From positions 1 through 22,097 of IMG/VR virus record IMGVR_UViG_3300007511_000173: a stretch of 22,097 nucleotides of DNA; one strand, 5' to 3'. This DNA is from a virus. How positions within the stretch are numbered: the stretch's first letter is position 1; each line of letters begins with the position of its first letter. The notes beneath the pieces are model-generated. The model made no database searches. It was given only the letters and a program-made list of their open reading frames with translations, and was not told where the DNA came from. Of this stretch, positions 19,126-22,097 are shown one piece after another. Made by a program: the position numbers and the translations under genes.

Positions 19126-22097
19126 CTACTGGCTGACGTATGCAAAGCCGTCTTTTTTGTCTATCGTAATCTCTACATCAACGATATCTTTTAGAGAGTC
19201 CACATGAGAAATGAGGATCACAGTCTTAAAATACATTTTAATGATCTGAAGGATTCGAATGAAGCCCTCCATGTTCTCGGCATCCAGAGCTGTGCCCGGC
19301 TCGTCCAGAATGAAGACGTTACCCTTAGGAAGCGAAGACACAGATAGCAGCGCCAGCCGAATTGCCATTGCCGCGACGGTCTTCTCGGCTCCTGATCCCA
19401 TCTCAATTGGCCGTGGCTCATGACCGGGGTGTTTAATAAGAATGTCAAGTTTGCGGCCGTCCTCTTGGAAAAAGACATCAAAATCAACAATGTTCGACAA
19501 GACCTTTGCTATCTCGCTGTTGATAACAGGAAGACGCTTTTTGATGATATCATACGCAACACCATTCGAATGAGTACATCGCATAAATAAATCATAGGAC
19601 GCGTACTCTTCCCTGATGTCGTGAAGTTCTTTCTTCTTATCATGAAGCGACTCTACCTTCTGCTCTAGGGATCCAATCTGCCGGTGATGGTTATTAATCA
19701 AGTCCTCTAAAACAAGAATAGAATTCTGCGAGCTGTCGATTACTTTCTGGACTTCGTCGCGGGAAGCCAAAAGACTCTCGATGTTCTTGATTAGATCTTT
19801 CTTTTCTTCATAGAGGCTGATTTTATTTTGTGTCTCGCTAAGCTGTGTTCTGCTGGCTTTAATCTTCGCATAAAGCTTCTCAATCGAAACCTTGTTGTCT
19901 CGCTTTTCAATTTCAATATTATTCTTATTGATGATGGTGGCGTTGTAGTTATCAATGACTGCTATCATTTCGGCCGAGTTCACCGATACTATTTTCGTCT
20001 TGTAATCCTTGGCATCCTCTATCTCTTGGATTATGTCAACCTCTAGAGACGGTAACTCAACCGAGGCCAAATGAGCGTCCTTAATAAATTGGCACATGGG
20101 AAACTGATCCCCGCAGGGTACTTCATCGAGCAACTCTACTTTTTTATTCAGTCCTTTATAGTCATTGTCCATGAGGCGCGCCCGATTCACCGTGTCATCA
20201 TATTTTTGCTTGAACTCATCATGTTGCTTCTTCTTTTCTAAAAGCTCTTCAATATCAATTGTAGTAAGGAAATCATCGTAGTCCTTAAGCTTTTCGTCGT
20301 ATCCCACAACCTCTTGTTTTAGCTCAACAATATTAAGATTTGTCTCTTCGATCTTATCTCCTAGGGCATTTTTCAATTCTAAGAGAGAGACAATATCCAA
20401 TCTTTCAGCCGGGATAGAATCAATTTGATCTGTCAAGGCTATGTATTCCGCATGCGCGTCGGACAAGTTCTGTCGCTCGGTTGCACAAATAACCACCTCG
20501 TTGTCTAACTCTTTGCGGGCCTCTTCGCACTGAACTTCCGCGAGCGCGATATCATTATCGTAGTTAGTCTCTCCGACTCGTCGAATGAGCCCTTTAAGAT
20601 CGGCGCAGTCCTCGTGAGCGAGCTTAAACTTTCTCTCAAAGATGTCTAAATCCAAGAACTTAGCCAGGATTTCTTTCCGGCGTGTAGAACCCTCTTTAAT
20701 GAACGATAAACTGTCGAGTTGGCTGGACATAGATGTGAGCAAAAAGTCTTCAACTGTCCCGAATCTCTTACGAATATGGGCGTCTGTCTCGTTGCGTGTC
20801 GTACCATTGAGGCTTACAGTTTCTCCTGCAACGGGGTCTACACCACTAAAATCTAAATTGGTGCGCGCCTCGTTGGTTACTTCACCCTTAAGCTTCTTCA
20901 CATACTTCGTTGAATCTCTCTCAATTGTATAAACCTTCTCTCCTACTTGAAGTTCCACCACTCCTCGACAATCTTTCCTATTCTGATTGATGATGTTATA
21001 ATTTTTCCGCTCGTTCTTAGAGGTAGTATTGAACATTGTATAGAGCAGCCCATCAATAATGCTAGACTTTCCAGAGAAGTTCTTTCCGAAAATGCCCACA
21101 ATGCCATTTAGGTTTGTAAAGTCGACGCTATTGCCTTCTCCGTAGTTGAATAAATTGTCCCACTCAAACTTGTTAATATTCCAGTTCACATTACGAGCAA
21201 CCTCTTCGGTCTCCTCAATCTGTGAGTTGTACTTCCGATTAAGTTCAAATACGCGTTCAAGCATTTCCTCGGTCGGCTGATAGTCAACGAGATACTCACG
21301 GATTAGATTCTCTTGCACACCCTTGTCTCGCAGGTTCTCCACCTTAAAACCAGTACCGATCTCAACCGTACCGCGCTGGCCGGCAGCTCGATTAAGAAAT
21401 GTAATACTCTCGGGCTTAAAGCGATGCTTGGCAACCTCTACAGCCTTACGCATAACATCAAGCGGCAGGTTATTGTTGCTCACAAGACGTAGGCGCGCGT
21501 TGGCTGGGACAGTTGTCCCCCTAGGCATTCGCCCCTTTGGCGTGAGTTCAATTGTTACGAAAGGCTTGGGGTTGAGCAAAACATGGTGACTCACGCGAAA
21601 CTCATCTTTGTCTTCAATTTCCCAAATCAAGAATCCCTTGTCGTTTGTCTCGCCGTGATTCTGTTGAACAGTTGAGCCACAATACCTCACGCGACCTTCT
21701 GTGTCTAGAATTTGATTGGTCTTGTGAATGTCACCAAGCAGGGCATAGTCGTGACCACCAAAGATACTCACATCGTGATCTCCGTGAGTCATGACCCAAC
21801 CGGTGTCAGTTTTGACGCCGGACACAGAGCCGTGATAAAGTGCGATGTTAATTCTATCAGGATCACTTGGCATCACCCAATTATCCTCGTCAAAAACCGA
21901 GAGCACATTGAAGGCGATGTGCGGCCCTACAAGGACTTCTCCTGCATTCTTGAGCAGATGTAGGTCCGGTAGGTTTAAAGCCTTCACAATGGGCGACAGG
22001 GCGTCCTGACGGGTACTGTTCTTTAGGTTGCCGTCGTGGTTCCCCAGAATGATGTAGGTTGGTGCGATTTTCGCTAGATTTGCGAAGAAGTCGGAGC
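19126..22097 (-). CDS. SbcD-SbcC (Mre11-Rad50, gp47-gp46) fusion, partial (N-terminus beyond right edge)
   Basis: The frame stays open to the window edge (989 visible residues). A GTG at 21987 is not the start, because the metallophosphoesterase motif ILGNHDG lies upstream of it (visible residues 16-22). Further nuclease motifs are YHGSVSG (about 87-93) and LLGDIHKTNQ (about 119-128), a GHxH-type site with Asp for the first His. A capping region follows, and then an ATPase begins with NKFEWDNLFNYGEG and Walker A GIFGKNFSGKSS (334-345). Two long coiled-coil arms flank PCGDQFPMC (660-668) in the zinc-hook position. The C-terminus has the signature GSGAEKTVAAMA, Walker B FILDEPGTALD (around 928-938) and an H-loop ISHVD. 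MR complexes process DNA ends for recombination-dependent replication. In T4 the two parts are separate neighbouring genes in the same order (47, then 46). Frame continuity across the junction is seen directly. Confidence 0.92.
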   Translation of the reverse strand, partial: SDFFANLAKIAPTYIILGNHDGNLKNSTRQDALSPIVKALNLPDLHLLKNAGEVLVGPHIAFNVLSVFDEDNWVMPSDPDRINIALYHGSVSGVKTDTGWVMTHGDHDVSIFGGHDYALLGDIHKTNQILDTEGRVRYCGSTVQQNHGETNDKGFLIWEIEDKDEFRVSHHVLLNPKPFVTIELTPKGRMPRGTTVPANARLRLVSNNNLPLDVMRKAVEVAKHRFKPESITFLNRAAGQRGTVEIGTGFKVENLRDKGVQENLIREYLVDYQPTEEMLERVFELNRKYNSQIEETEEVARNVNWNINKFEWDNLFNYGEGNSVDFTNLNGIVGIFGKNFSGKSSIIDGLLYTMFNTTSKNERKNYNIINQNRKDCRGVVELQVGEKVYTIERDSTKYVKKLKGEVTNEARTNLDFSGVDPVAGETVSLNGTTRNETDAHIRKRFGTVEDFLLTSMSSQLDSLSFIKEGSTRRKEILAKFLDLDIFERKFKLAHEDCADLKGLIRRVGETNYDNDIALAEVQCEEARKELDNEVVICATERQNLSDAHAEYIALTDQIDSIPAERLDIVSLLELKNALGDKIEETNLNIVELKQEVVGYDEKLKDYDDFLTTIDIEELLEKKKQHDEFKQKYDDTVNRARLMDNDYKGLNKKVELLDEVPCGDQFPMCQFIKDAHLASVELPSLEVDIIQEIEDAKDYKTKIVSVNSAEMIAVIDNYNATIINKNNIEIEKRDNKVSIEKLYAKIKASRTQLSETQNKISLYEEKKDLIKNIESLLASRDEVQKVIDSSQNSILVLEDLINNHHRQIGSLEQKVESLHDKKKELHDIREEYASYDLFMRCTHSNGVAYDIIKKRLPVINSEIAKVLSNIVDFDVFFQEDGRKLDILIKHPGHEPRPIEMGSGAEKTVAAMAIRLALLSVSSLPKGNVFILDEPGTALDAENMEGFIRILQIIKMYFKTVILISHVDSLKDIVDVEITIDKKDGFAYVSQ

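Noticed and set aside
21985-21987. GTG as the start of the SbcD-SbcC fusion
   Set aside because: The frame stays open to the window edge and the GNHD nuclease motif lies upstream of it.
1-22097. tRNA genes, integrase or attachment site
   Set aside because: None was recognised in the short intergenic gaps, and no recombinase motif was found.

Overview
This window is about 22 kb of a tailed-phage genome (T4-like myovirus grade), most likely from an uncultured aquatic phage. The sequence shows a T4-type head-packaging core on the minus strand, read right to left: large terminase (gp17-like, 11666-13252), portal (gp20-like, 9707-11662) and prohead protease (gp21-like, 6929-7531), interleaved with small unrecognised proteins. 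The major capsid protein and tail genes are not here and probably lie to the left. No tRNA, integrase, insertion sequence or CRISPR array was seen. Base composition is moderate, and Shine-Dalgarno (SD) sequences are common and strong. That argues against an AT-rich SAR11-type host and against a Bacteroidota host, but the host is otherwise unknown.

Layout from right to left. (a) 19126-22097: a gene running off the right edge that fuses an SbcD/Mre11 (gp47) phosphoesterase to an SbcC/Rad50 (gp46) ATPase, with an unusual C-x6-C in the zinc-hook position. (b) 18399-19121: the only plus-strand gene, a J-domain (HPD) protein. (c) 17297-18359: three small membrane proteins in overlapping frames (TAATG, TAATG), a candidate holin/spanin-like lysis group. 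(d) 14211-17300: a 1029-residue fibre starting at a GTG that overlaps the upstream stop. (e) 11666-14197: a zinc-ribbon protein, a conserved hypothetical and terminase. (f) 4465-11662: portal, protease and several unknown head-operon proteins, including a 671-residue protein with one membrane segment and a possible very small coding region at 8028-8095. (g) 4236-4457: a phage-encoded ribosomal protein bS21. (h) 1-4194: a small probable virion protein, a 756-residue protein joining a neck/connector-like N-terminus to fibre modules, and a strongly codon-biased repetitive fibre-like protein that continues off the left edge.

The minus-strand genes are packed with 1-14 nt gaps or overlaps (ATGA, TAATG, GTGA, TAG-A-GTG), so translational coupling is likely throughout. 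The larger gaps are 156 nt (1251-1406), 106 nt (3678-3783) and 41 nt (4195-4235). The points most worth following up are bS21 inside the head operon, the SbcD-SbcC fusion with its altered hook, the lone J-domain gene, the neck-fibre fusion, and fibre modules shared by three separate genes.
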